This document shows, one piece after another, positions 1-7,333 of a DNA stretch of 17,006 nucleotides. The stretch is taken from positions 1-17,006 of the forward strand of contig JAJYCH010000018.1 of assembly GCA_021778575.1 (NCBI GenBank), written 5' to 3'. The notes beneath the pieces were generated by a model that saw only the letters and a program-made list of their open reading frames with translations, was not told the DNA's origin and ran no database searches. Origin of the DNA: Planctomycetota bacterium. Lineage in GTDB: Bacteria > Planctomycetota > Planctomycetia > Isosphaerales > Isosphaeraceae. The stretch's first letter is position 1. Every line of letters begins with the position of its first letter. The translations under genes and the position numbers were made by a program.

Positions 1-293
1 TAATGTCGTCGAGGAGGAAAAAATCAAGAATCCAAACCAATCGGAATGCCATTTGCGTTCTATACACTTAGGTGGCACCAGGGTCATTGTTCTCGGGCGG
101 GTGGATCATCGAAAACCTGTCCGACCAGAACGAAAGGCACTTTCCATGCGACGGAAACCGCAGCCCCCTCACGATGCCGCTCCCCCGGATTGGTGCCTGC
201 CGCTGATCGCATCGACCCCAAGAGGTCCGCGACGATCGGCAGAGGATTGACGGGAACGGAATGAACTCGGACGATGGATGACAGGAAGCTGGT
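1..293. other. Non-coding left edge, no supported gene
   Basis: Short open frames exist here on both strands, but none has a convincing ribosome binding site, family resemblance or conserved-looking composition. A purine-rich GAGGAGGAAAAA run at about 10-21 looks like a Shine-Dalgarno site, but no ATG, GTG or TTG follows at a usable distance in an extended frame. No tRNA fold was seen. It is probably the intergenic region between a gene to the left of the window and the Memo-like gene. Confidence 0.5.
247..275 (+). promoter_or_regulatory. Weak candidate promoter upstream of the Memo-like gene
   Basis: TTGACG at 247-252 matches the sigma70 -35 consensus at five of six bases. After a 17-base spacer, GACGAT at 270-275 matches TATAAT at only three of six. 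If real, transcription would start near 282, just before the hairpin at 294-318, which would then lie in the mRNA leader. The poor -10 keeps confidence low. Confidence 0.25.
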
Positions 294-321
294 AGTCGGG
301 CCGAGGCCAGGTCCGACTTTT
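294..321 (+). terminator. Hairpin with T-tract: terminator or leader attenuator
   Basis: AGTCGGGCC at 294-302 pairs with GGTCCGACT at 310-318. This gives a nine-base-pair stem with one G-U wobble and a seven-base loop (303-309). TTTT at 318-321 follows, inside a T-rich run to about 330. The shape fits a short intrinsic terminator. Because it ends about 40 bases before the start codon at 360, it could terminate read-through from upstream or act as a leader element of the Memo-like gene. The T-tract is interrupted after four bases, so termination would be moderate at best. Confidence 0.45.
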
Positions 322-359
322 CATTCCTTTATGTGCCATCGTGCCGGGAAATCCGAGGG

Positions 360-1601
360 ATGACGACGCTCGATCGTCCCAAGCTCCGTCCGCTCTCGGG
401 AAGCCGAGTCGAACATCGAGGGCGACTCTGTGTCGCCTTCGAGGACTCGCTTGGCCTGATCCATGGTCAGGTCCTGATCCCGATCGAGCTTTACCAGCAG
501 GTTGTTCGCCACTTCGACGGCTCGAAGACGATCGACCAGATCCAGGCAAGAATCCGCGAGGAATGGGGCCAGGATTTTCCGCTCGACGAACTGCACCGCC
601 TGGTCGCGGAACTCGACCGTGCCATGGTCCTCGAAGGACCGACGATCGCCAATTTCATGACCGGTTACGCGCTTCAGAAGTCGCGACCGGCGGCACTGGC
701 GGGCCGGTCCTATCCCAGCGATCCGGCCCAGCTTCGTGAGTCACTCGCCCGATACTTTGATGACCCCAAAGGGTCGGGGGGCGTCGCCCAGCACGACGCG
801 GGCGCGCCGATCCGCGCTATTGTCTCTCCTCATATCGACTTCGGACGAGGCGGCCCGGTTTATACCTGGGCCTATCGCGATCTGATCGAACGGTCGGACG
901 CCGATACCTTCGTGGTTCTCGGGGTCGCCCACCAGTATTGCCACAACCGGTTCGCGTTGACTCGCAAGGACTTCGAGACGCCGCTCGGCACGGTGGCGAC
1001 CGATACCTCGTATGTCGACGCGATCGCCGAGATTGCGGGAAGCCACCTGTTTGACGACGAACTGGCGCACCGGACCGAGCATTCGATCGAGTTTCAGGCC
1101 GTTTTTCTTCAATACTTGCTCGGAGGCCGGCGCGACTTCTCGATCGTCCCGATCCTGGTGGGTTCGTTTCACGACCTGATGGCCCAGCGGGTCGACCCGA
1201 TCGACGATCCCGAAGTCCGTCGGATGGTCGAAGCCCTGAAACAGGCCGAGGTGACGTCGGGCCGGAAAGTCGCGTACATCGGCGGGATCGACCTCTGCCA
1301 CGTCGGCCCCGAATTCGGCGACCCTCGACCGATTGATGACGCAACTCTCAATCAGATCAGAACTTTTGACCACACCATGATCCACCTGGCAACCCGGAAC
1401 GATCCCGCCGGCTGGTTCGAGAACGCGGCGGTCATCCAGAACCGCTGGAGGGTCTGCGGGTTGGCGGCAACCTATACATTGCTCCACGCGATCGGTCCGG
1501 TTCGCGGCAAGCTTCTGAGTTACGACCAGGCGGTGAATCCCGGCCGGTCGTGCTGCGTCTCGTTCGCCAGTATCTCGTTCGAGGCGATTTCTTCCCCATG
1601 A
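360..1601 (+). CDS. Memo-like AmmeMemoRadiSam system protein B with N-terminal extra domain
   Basis: A 413-residue protein whose region from about residue 110 onward is the Memo fold, related to extradiol dioxygenases. The residues matching the human MEMO1 metal-site residues are visible: His158 in SPHIDFG, His191 in GVAHQ and Cys313 in DLCHVG. A conserved EHSIEFQ segment lies at 240-246. The bacterial family is named for its frequent neighbours AMMECR1 and a radical SAM protein, but neither is in this window. Its biochemical role is unsettled. Residues 1 to about 95 form a separate segment resembling a PqqD-type winged helix: two strands, then a helix-turn-helix around FDGSKTIDQI and FPLDELHRLV. 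The start was set at ATG 360; a GTG at 333 would add nine residues but has no binding site. A GAGGG directly abuts the ATG, so the start is uncertain. The stop overlaps the next start (ATGA). Confidence 0.85.
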   Translation: MTTLDRPKLRPLSGSRVEHRGRLCVAFEDSLGLIHGQVLIPIELYQQVVRHFDGSKTIDQIQARIREEWGQDFPLDELHRLVAELDRAMVLEGPTIANFMTGYALQKSRPAALAGRSYPSDPAQLRESLARYFDDPKGSGGVAQHDAGAPIRAIVSPHIDFGRGGPVYTWAYRDLIERSDADTFVVLGVAHQYCHNRFALTRKDFETPLGTVATDTSYVDAIAEIAGSHLFDDELAHRTEHSIEFQAVFLQYLLGGRRDFSIVPILVGSFHDLMAQRVDPIDDPEVRRMVEALKQAEVTSGRKVAYIGGIDLCHVGPEFGDPRPIDDATLNQIRTFDHTMIHLATRNDPAGWFENAAVIQNRWRVCGLAATYTLLHAIGPVRGKLLSYDQAVNPGRSCCVSFASISFEAISSP

Positions 1602-2464
1602 TCCCGACCGACTCGTTCCGGGCGGACGTTCTTGAGTACGATCGGCGAGCCAGCCGGCAGTCGTGGCACGGGCCGCGGTTCCGGATGACTTATCGAGCCC
1701 TCGGCGAAGGGCCGACGCTGGTTCTCTTGCCGGGTCTGGCCTCGACTTATCGTGGCTACGCGCCTCTGCTCAAGACGCTGGCCGGTCGGTTTCGGACGCT
1801 CATCATCGATTATCCGGGCGAGAATCTCGACGATGGCGCGGATCTCCGGACCATCAGTCACGACGACCTGGTGACCGACGTTCTTGGCTTACTGGATCAT
1901 CTTGAGGTCAAGTCCGCCGCCTTGTTCGGGCTCTCATTCGGTTCAACTTTGAGCCTGAAAGCGCTCCATCGGGCTCCGGAGCGGTTCGCGAAGGCTGTCC
2001 TGCAAGGAGCGTTCGCCCGTCGGCGGTTGCAACCGCCCGAACGACTGGCGCTGGCGGTGGGTCGCCGGGTCAAGGGGACCACGGCCCGACTGCCGTTTCA
2101 TGAGCTGGGGCTATCGAGGAATAATCGGTCGACCTTTCCGGTCGAAATCCCCGACCGCTGGAGCTATTACGTCGAGGAGAATGGTCGGACACCGATCCTC
2201 GGGCTCACGCATCGTCTCGACCTGCTCGATCGACTCGATCTTCGGCCGATCCTGCCGGAGATCGGCCAGGAGGTCCGGGTGATCCACGGCACGGCCGACC
2301 GGATCGTTCCGATGAAATACCACAACGAACTGGTGACCGGGCTGGCGCGTGGTCAATCGCTCCTGATGGAGAACATCGGCCATCAGCCGCACTGGACGCA
2401 TCCCGACGAACTGGCCCGGCTGGTCGGCGAGTTCTTCGAGCCGGCGGGATCGGTCCGAGCGTGA
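1598..2464 (+). CDS. Alpha/beta hydrolase family protein
   Basis: A 288-residue cytosolic alpha/beta hydrolase. The nucleophile elbow GLSFG puts the catalytic Ser at residue 113. The likely acid is Asp234 in HGTADRIVP, and the likely His is His262 in NIGHQPHW. The oxyanion-side segment LLPGLAST (43-50) replaces the more common HG-x-P motif. The fold is complete, with a cap region at about 140-205. The family covers esterases, lipases, C-C hydrolases and haloperoxidase-like enzymes, so the substrate cannot be assigned. The start at ATG 1598 was chosen because it overlaps the Memo-like stop codon as ATGA, which suggests translational coupling; a longer in-frame start at 1550 would lie deep inside the upstream gene. 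The coupling implies the two proteins are made together, possibly acting in one pathway. Confidence 0.85.
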   Translation: MIPTDSFRADVLEYDRRASRQSWHGPRFRMTYRALGEGPTLVLLPGLASTYRGYAPLLKTLAGRFRTLIIDYPGENLDDGADLRTISHDDLVTDVLGLLDHLEVKSAALFGLSFGSTLSLKALHRAPERFAKAVLQGAFARRRLQPPERLALAVGRRVKGTTARLPFHELGLSRNNRSTFPVEIPDRWSYYVEENGRTPILGLTHRLDLLDRLDLRPILPEIGQEVRVIHGTADRIVPMKYHNELVTGLARGQSLLMENIGHQPHWTHPDELARLVGEFFEPAGSVRA

Positions 2465-2490
2465 CGCCGAAGGACCAGGTTCGGTACAAT
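2461..2490 (+). promoter_or_regulatory. Candidate sigma70-like promoter for the cobL gene
   Basis: GTGACG at 2461-2466 matches the -35 consensus at four of six bases. TACAAT at 2485-2490 matches the -10 at five of six, with an 18-base spacer. The -35 overlaps the stop codon of the hydrolase gene. Predicted initiation near 2497 leaves a leader of about 40 bases before the methyltransferase start, so that gene may be transcribed apart from the Memo-hydrolase pair. Confidence 0.4.
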
Positions 2491-2537
2491 CCTGGCTCCG
2501 GATTCCTACTGACCGACCGAGCGAGCGAGGCGTGACC

Positions 2538-3803
2538 GTGGCTGAACCGACCAGCAAACTAGTGATCGTGGGGATCGGCGACGATGGCGTGGCCGGATTG
2601 ACCGATTCGGCCCGCCGGGTCGTGCAGGATGCCGACCTGATCCTGGGCGCGGCGTCGACGCTCCGGCTCCTCGATGGAGTCGCCGGTCGCAAGGTCACGC
2701 TCGAAGCCGAGATGCCCGCGGCGCTCCGGCAGGTTCGCGAAGCGCTCGGGGCCCGCAATCCCGTGCTGGTCAGCGGTGGCGACCCCCTCTTTTATGGGGT
2801 GGCCCGCTACCTTTGTGATCGACTGGGCAAGGACCAGTTCGAGGTGATCCCGCACGTCAGCAGCATGCAGCTCGCTTTCGCGAGGGTCAAGGAAAGCTGG
2901 GAGGACGCGTACCTGACCAGCCTGGCGGGGCGTCCATTCGAGGCGATCGTCGATCGGGTCCGGACCGCCGAGAAGGTGGGACTGTTTTCGAGCGACGACC
3001 ACCCGCCGGGCTGGATCTTTCGCGAGCTTCTGGGCCGAGGGATCGACTATTTCAAGGCTTATGTCTGCGAAAATCTGGGCTCTCCCGACGAACGGGTCAC
3101 CCAGGGGGAACTCGCCGACCTGGCGGGCCTCGATTTCGACCCGCTCAACGTCCTGATCCTGATCCGGAAGCCCGACCGGCCCGACCGGGTCAAGGGGGCG
3201 AGTCGGTATCGGCTGTTCGGGAATCCCGATTACGTCTTCGCGCAGAGCCAGCCCAAGCGCGGGCTGATCACCCAGGCGGAAGTCCGCTCGATCGCGCTCG
3301 CTCAGCTCGATATTCGACCGACGAGCGTAGTCTGGGATATCGGCGCGGGTTCGGGTTCGGTGGCGATCGAGGCGGCGCAACTCGCTAGCCAGGGAATGGT
3401 TTACGCGATCGAGCCCGAGGCGGGCGACCTGGCCTTGATCCAGTCGAACGCCGAGACCTTTGGCGTTCCCAACGTCCGGCCGATCGCGGGTCGGGCTCCC
3501 GAAGTTCTCGACGGTCTGCCCGATCCCGACGCGGTGTTCGTCGGCGGGACCGGCCGGCAGGTCGACGCGGTCCTCAAGGCGGCCTTCGCCCGGCTGGGGG
3601 CCGGAGGGCGTCTCGCGGTGAACGTGGCGACCATCGACGGCCTGGCCACCGCGCACCGAACCTTGAAAAGTCTGGCGGGCGAGGTCCAGATCTGGAACGT
3701 CGCCATCGCCCGAGGGATCGAACAGATGGACCGGGTCCGGTTCGAGGCGGTCAACCCAACCTTTCTGCTCGCCGTGACGAAAGCCGCCGAGGTCAGCGAT
3801 TGA
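2538..3803 (+). CDS. cobL: Precorrin-6Y C5,15-methyltransferase (decarboxylating), CbiE-CbiT fusion
   Basis: A bifunctional cobalamin enzyme that methylates C5 and C15 of precorrin-6Y (precorrin-6B) and decarboxylates the acetate side chain at C12, using S-adenosylmethionine. Residues 1 to about 210 are a CbiE-type tetrapyrrole methylase: LVIVGIGDDG near the N-terminus and SGGDPLFYG at about 79-87 are its hallmark loops. Residues from about 238 onward are the CbiT part: RGLITQAEVR followed by the Rossmann SAM loop WDIGAGSGSVAIE at about 266-278. The total of 421 residues is normal for CobL. The start at GTG 2538 was chosen because GAGG at 2527-2530 sits seven bases upstream; a GTG at 2532 would add two residues but lies only one base from that site. 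No other corrin-pathway gene is in this window, so it appears separated from the rest of the pathway here. Confidence 0.93.
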   Translation: MAEPTSKLVIVGIGDDGVAGLTDSARRVVQDADLILGAASTLRLLDGVAGRKVTLEAEMPAALRQVREALGARNPVLVSGGDPLFYGVARYLCDRLGKDQFEVIPHVSSMQLAFARVKESWEDAYLTSLAGRPFEAIVDRVRTAEKVGLFSSDDHPPGWIFRELLGRGIDYFKAYVCENLGSPDERVTQGELADLAGLDFDPLNVLILIRKPDRPDRVKGASRYRLFGNPDYVFAQSQPKRGLITQAEVRSIALAQLDIRPTSVVWDIGAGSGSVAIEAAQLASQGMVYAIEPEAGDLALIQSNAETFGVPNVRPIAGRAPEVLDGLPDPDAVFVGGTGRQVDAVLKAAFARLGAGGRLAVNVATIDGLATAHRTLKSLAGEVQIWNVAIARGIEQMDRVRFEAVNPTFLLAVTKAAEVSD

Positions 3804-4007
3804 CCGGGTCGGGCTTGGCCTTGATTCGCGAATGTTGAAAGTTCGATCCGGTCGGCGAGTCAATCCAGGTCCGTTCCGAGCGATTGCTCCTGCGCATCCC
3901 GTTTCCAGGGACGGATTCCGTCAGGGCCGACTGTCCCATCCCGTTTTTGGCGATTATAATCGTACTGGTTCGACAGATCCTCCGATTGTTTGGGGAGATT
4001 GCGAAGC
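3804..4007. other. 204-base intergenic region between cobL and the LmbE-like gene
   Basis: No supported gene lies here. It holds a ten-base perfect palindrome, ATTCGCGAAT, at 3824-3833 shortly after the cobL stop, and a TATAAT box at 3955-3960. No hairpin with a T-tract was found, so termination after cobL is not explained by an obvious intrinsic terminator. A 62-residue open frame starting at 3832 has no binding site and looks like chance. Confidence 0.5.
3931..3960 (+). promoter_or_regulatory. Candidate promoter of the LmbE-phosphatase-kinase cluster
   Basis: A perfect TATAAT at 3955-3960 is conspicuous in this GC-rich sequence. The best -35 at a legal spacing is CTGTCC at 3931-3936 (18-base spacer), matching at three of six. 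Initiation near 3967 would leave a leader of about 40 bases before ATG 4008. A weak -35 next to a perfect -10 may mean an activator is needed. Confidence 0.4.
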
Positions 4008-4754
4008 ATGGCGGAAGTAGGCGATCTTGAACTCGACGTGATTGCCGTCGGGGCACACCCCGATGACGTCGAGATCGCTTGCGGAGGCACGCTCGCGAAA
4101 CTGTCTCGACAAGGTTACAAGGTCGGCATCGTCGATCTGACCGATGGCGAGCCAACTCCACTTTCGCCCGGTCCCGACGTCCGGCTCGAAGAGGCCCGGC
4201 GTGCGGGTGAGGTACTCGGGGTCCAGGTCCGGGTCAACCTGAACCTGCCGAACCGTCGGCTGTTCGACAACTTCGAGTCGCGAGTGGCTCTGGCCAAGGT
4301 CTTCCGGCAATATCGCCCCAAGCTGGTGATCGGATTTGGGGGGAAGACCGTGCTGGCGTCTCCCGACCATTACCAGGCGATGTTGATTACCGACGCCGCC
4401 GTTTTTTATAGTCGTCTGACCAAATGGGACGAGTATTTCGACGGTCTTCCGGTCCATACCATCACGAACCAGTTGGGCTTTCCGATCTCGTTACACACGT
4501 TGGAGACTCCTGAGGCCTCGGGGATTATCATCGCCGATATCGGTGAGACTCTGGCGGTGAAGATCGAGTCGGTCCGGTGCTACGCGACGCAGTTTCCCGC
4601 GAAGAAGGCGGGGATTTTTAGCGCAATCGAGACGATGAATCGCTATCAAGGTCTCACCGCCGGTTTCGAGGCGGGTGAGTTGTTCCTCACTTATCGCTCT
4701 GTCGGCGTGGCCGATCTGATGAGCTGGGCCTGTCCCGGCAAGTCGCGATCCTGA
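4008..4754 (+). CDS. LmbE/PIG-L family deacetylase (BshB1-like)
   Basis: A 248-residue zinc-dependent N-acetylglucosaminyl-type deacetylase. The N-terminal metal motif AHPDD is at residues 16-20 and the third ligand is His121 in ASPDH; many relatives have HPDH there, so the non-ligand His has become Ser. The order of segments ([13 protein letters not shown], a DLTDGEPT turn, an LNLPNRRL stretch) resembles BshB1, which removes acetyl from GlcNAc-malate in bacillithiol synthesis. The family also acts on other GlcNAc conjugates, so the substrate is inferred. ATG 4008 was chosen because GGGGAG at 3992-3997 lies ten bases upstream. A TTG at 3990 would add six residues but would put that site inside the gene. 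The phosphatase gene begins 17 bases after the stop, consistent with an operon. Confidence 0.82.
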   Translation: MAEVGDLELDVIAVGAHPDDVEIACGGTLAKLSRQGYKVGIVDLTDGEPTPLSPGPDVRLEEARRAGEVLGVQVRVNLNLPNRRLFDNFESRVALAKVFRQYRPKLVIGFGGKTVLASPDHYQAMLITDAAVFYSRLTKWDEYFDGLPVHTITNQLGFPISLHTLETPEASGIIIADIGETLAVKIESVRCYATQFPAKKAGIFSAIETMNRYQGLTAGFEAGELFLTYRSVGVADLMSWACPGKSRS

Positions 4755-4771
4755 GCTACCCGGGAGGCCCC

Positions 4772-5869
4772 ATGAGGCCGACCAAGAAAAAAGCCCGACC
4801 CCCTCTTACCGGCGACGATCGGGCGAGCCGACCCGCGTCACCCCGAAAAAATGCCAAGGCACCGAAACGCCAGGCGAAGTCGCCGGCTCGGCCGCCGGCA
4901 CCAGTCAAGGGGAACAATGTGTCCGGTCAACCCACCTGGCGGGCTCGCCTGCAAAATCTCTGGAAATCCTTGCTGGCTCCCCTCAAAATCCAGGCAAGTA
5001 AACCTCCAGAAGTTCCCAAGTCCTCCGAAAGCGAAGTTCCACCGGAGTTTCGGGCGAAAATGCTGCGGGTTGGCGTGGTCTCGACGGTGGGCAATTATCG
5101 GGAACATAACGAAGATAATTTCTCGTTACCCACGCTGGCCGGCAAGGCGACGGCGGGAGGCGTCGGCCATCGCGACGCCAGCATGGATATCACCATCGAG
5201 CGGAGCCAGAGCTACTCGTTCGTCGTGGCCGACGGGATGGGCGGGCAGCTCGCCGGCGAGAAGGCCAGTCAGATGGCCGTTGATATCATTCCCAAGGAAC
5301 TCTCGAAACGGATCGGCAACGCCGGGTCGGACGACAAGCAGATCCAGAAGATTATCCGCGACGCCGTGGCCACGGCGAATCAGGAGATTCTGGGTCTCTC
5401 GGTGATCCAGACCGAATTCAATAACATGGGAACGACCGTCGTTCTCGCACTGTTCCGGAACGACCGGGTCTACGTCGCGGGAATTGGCGACTCGCGAGCC
5501 TATCGGTTCCGCGATGGTCGGATCGAACAGCTCACCAAGGACCACTCGCTCGCCCAGGCGCTGCTTGAGGCCGGGACGATTACCGCCGAGGAGTTACCCA
5601 ATCACAAGTTTAATCACGTCCTCTACTTGTATCTGGGAAGCAAGGATGCCCGCGGTGGTCCCGAAGACGTCAAGGCAGCCGAGGTTCGCGCGGGGGACCG
5701 GTTCCTTCTGGCGTCCGATGGCCTGACCGGAGTGGTTCACGACGCCCAGCTTGCCGAGGTGGTCGCGGTCAGCGACGATCCGCAAGCTTCGGCCCGGTCC
5801 TTGATCAAGATGGCACTCGATAACCAATCAAAAGATAACGTGACCTGCCTGGTGATCCACGCGGTCTGA
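4772..5869 (+). CDS. PP2C-family Ser/Thr protein phosphatase (Stp/PstP-like)
   Basis: A 365-residue metal-dependent protein phosphatase. The catalytic domain runs from about residue 98 to the end, with its acidic metal ligands in place: Asp115 in HNEDNF, Asp154 in ADGMGG, Asp316 in SDGL and Asp355 in DNVT. The GIGDSRAYR segment (237-245) is also typical. Residues 1-95 are extra: Lys/Arg/Pro-rich, low-complexity and probably disordered, with a short amphipathic stretch around WRARLQNLWKSLL. Between NEDN and ADGMGG there is an insertion of roughly 20 residues (about 122-147) compared with compact bacterial PP2Cs. No membrane segment is visible, so it should be cytosolic. GGGAGG at 4762-4767 supports ATG 4772. 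The next gene is a Ser/Thr kinase 31 bases downstream, so kinase and phosphatase probably act on the same substrates. Confidence 0.92.
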   Translation: MRPTKKKARPPLTGDDRASRPASPRKNAKAPKRQAKSPARPPAPVKGNNVSGQPTWRARLQNLWKSLLAPLKIQASKPPEVPKSSESEVPPEFRAKMLRVGVVSTVGNYREHNEDNFSLPTLAGKATAGGVGHRDASMDITIERSQSYSFVVADGMGGQLAGEKASQMAVDIIPKELSKRIGNAGSDDKQIQKIIRDAVATANQEILGLSVIQTEFNNMGTTVVLALFRNDRVYVAGIGDSRAYRFRDGRIEQLTKDHSLAQALLEAGTITAEELPNHKFNHVLYLYLGSKDARGGPEDVKAAEVRAGDRFLLASDGLTGVVHDAQLAEVVAVSDDPQASARSLIKMALDNQSKDNVTCLVIHAV

Positions 5870-5900
5870 TCGGGCTCGGTCGAGATTTGAGGCTTCCGGG

Positions 5901-7262
5901 ATGGCTCGTCTCGAACAATTCGTGGCGAACCTCGCCAAAAGCGGCCTCGTGAGTTCGCCCGCAATCGAGCGAGCTCGCGCCCTGGTCGGCGATGGTCCGT
6001 CGAGCGAGGCCGCCGTCCGCCTTGCCCGGGTCCTGATCCAGCAAGGAGCCTTGACGACCTACCAGGCCCGCAAAGTTCTCAAAGGGGCGACGAAGGGCTT
6101 TTTCCTCGGCGATTATCGGATTCTCCGCTCGCTCGGCGAGGGCGGTATGGGGAAGGTGTTTCTCGCCGCCAACCAGAAGGATGGCCTCCGGGTCGCCATC
6201 AAGGTGCTTCCGCCCAGCAAGGCGGCCGACGGGAGCCAGGCCCTCAAGCGGTTCCGTCGCGAGATGGAACTCTCGAAACGAGCCAAGCATCCCAACCTGG
6301 CCCGGACCATCGACGTCGGCCAGGCGGGCGATGTCCACTTCATGGTTCTCGAATACGTGCCCGGCGAGAGCCTCTATCAGCTCGTCAAGCACCCCCAGGG
6401 TGGCCCGCTCCGGGTTCCCGACGCCGCGCGTTATTTCCTCAAGGTCGTGGACGGGCTCGAATCGGCCCATGAGGCGGGGCTGGTCCACCGCGACATCAAG
6501 CCGTCGAACCTGATGGTGACTCCCGAGGGGGACGCGCGGATTCTCGACCTCGGCCTGGCCCGAGCCACGAATGAAGAAAGCCCGCTGACACATCCCAACG
6601 CCGTGATCGGCACGCTCGACTACGCCAGCCCGGAACAACTGAGTAACGCCTCTTCCGCCGACCGTCGGAGTGACCTTTATAGCCTGGGTTGTACGATTTA
6701 CTTCGCCCTGGCCGGTCGCCCTCCCTTCGAAGGGGGGGACGTGGTCAACAAGATCTTCAAGCAGCGGATGGACGATCCCGAACCACTGGAACGGGTCGCT
6801 CGCGGTGTTCCGCCGGCGTTCGCGGCGATTGTCCGGAAGCTGATGGCAAAAGAACCCGCCGACCGCTACCAGGACTGCGCCGAGCTTCGGGCGGATCTGG
6901 CGCGCTGGGCCGACCCGGCGGTGGTCCACTCGATTCTCGGAGCCGAGGCCAATGCCGCGGCGGCGTTTCGTCCGCCACCGCCGGAACTCGACGAGGACGA
7001 CCTGAGGTTGCTTGCCGACGAGGACGGATCATCCTCGGGCTCGACGCTCCGTGACCTGGGATCGGCCGAAGCGTCGCCGGCACCGATGCATAAGCCGCCC
7101 AAACCCCCCAGGGCGGCGGTTTACGTGGCTCCCCAGCGGTCGGGCAACTACCGAGGTCAAGGTTCGAGCGAAACGCAATTTCTGGTCCGGTTCGTGTCGA
7201 TCGCCTTGATCCTGGGCGTTCTGTTCATCGTACTGGTGGCAATCTTGCAATGGCGATCCTGA
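5901..7262 (+). CDS. Tail-anchored Hanks-type Ser/Thr protein kinase
   Basis: A 453-residue eukaryotic-like kinase. The domain at about 72-337 has the glycine loop GEGGMGKV (79-86), the ATP-anchoring Lys101 in VAIK, the catalytic loop HRDIKPSN (197-204), DLG (216-218, replacing DFG) and SPEQ (243-246, replacing APE). These are conservative changes, so it should be active. Residues 1-70 form a short helical domain ending in LTTYQARKVLKG, a segment common before planctomycete kinase domains. After the kinase comes a disordered acidic then Pro-rich linker (about 340-425) and a single hydrophobic helix at about 429-450, with only three residues beyond it. The enzyme is therefore anchored by its C-terminus and, unlike PknB, has no extracellular sensor such as PASTA repeats. 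It directly follows the PP2C gene. Confidence 0.92.
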   Translation: MARLEQFVANLAKSGLVSSPAIERARALVGDGPSSEAAVRLARVLIQQGALTTYQARKVLKGATKGFFLGDYRILRSLGEGGMGKVFLAANQKDGLRVAIKVLPPSKAADGSQALKRFRREMELSKRAKHPNLARTIDVGQAGDVHFMVLEYVPGESLYQLVKHPQGGPLRVPDAARYFLKVVDGLESAHEAGLVHRDIKPSNLMVTPEGDARILDLGLARATNEESPLTHPNAVIGTLDYASPEQLSNASSADRRSDLYSLGCTIYFALAGRPPFEGGDVVNKIFKQRMDDPEPLERVARGVPPAFAAIVRKLMAKEPADRYQDCAELRADLARWADPAVVHSILGAEANAAAAFRPPPPELDEDDLRLLADEDGSSSGSTLRDLGSAEASPAPMHKPPKPPRAAVYVAPQRSGNYRGQGSSETQFLVRFVSIALILGVLFIVLVAILQWRS

Positions 7263-7333
7263 TTTGGCCTCTAACTTGCACAAGAGAGTTTCGTCTTTTG
7301 TTTCTGTTCTCGGGGTATCGATCAGGAAACCCG

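Noticed and set aside
10..21. Strong Shine-Dalgarno-like GAGGAGGAAAAA run
   Set aside because: No start codon at a suitable distance opens a meaningful frame, so it is not evidence of a gene here.
46..596. Short open frames on both strands at the left edge
   Set aside because: They overlap each other, lack binding sites and resemble no family; the minus-strand ones run into the Memo gene.
2559..3863. Long minus-strand open frame (434 codons) opposite cobL, with others such as 8543-9805 opposite lhr
   Set aside because: They lie wholly opposite genes with clear motifs, and their composition (Arg/Asp/Gly-rich, no recognisable domain) is what GC-rich codon bias produces on the opposite strand.
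5452..5461. Palindrome GTTCCGGAAC
   Set aside because: It is inside the phosphatase coding sequence and explained by ordinary codons; no regulatory context.
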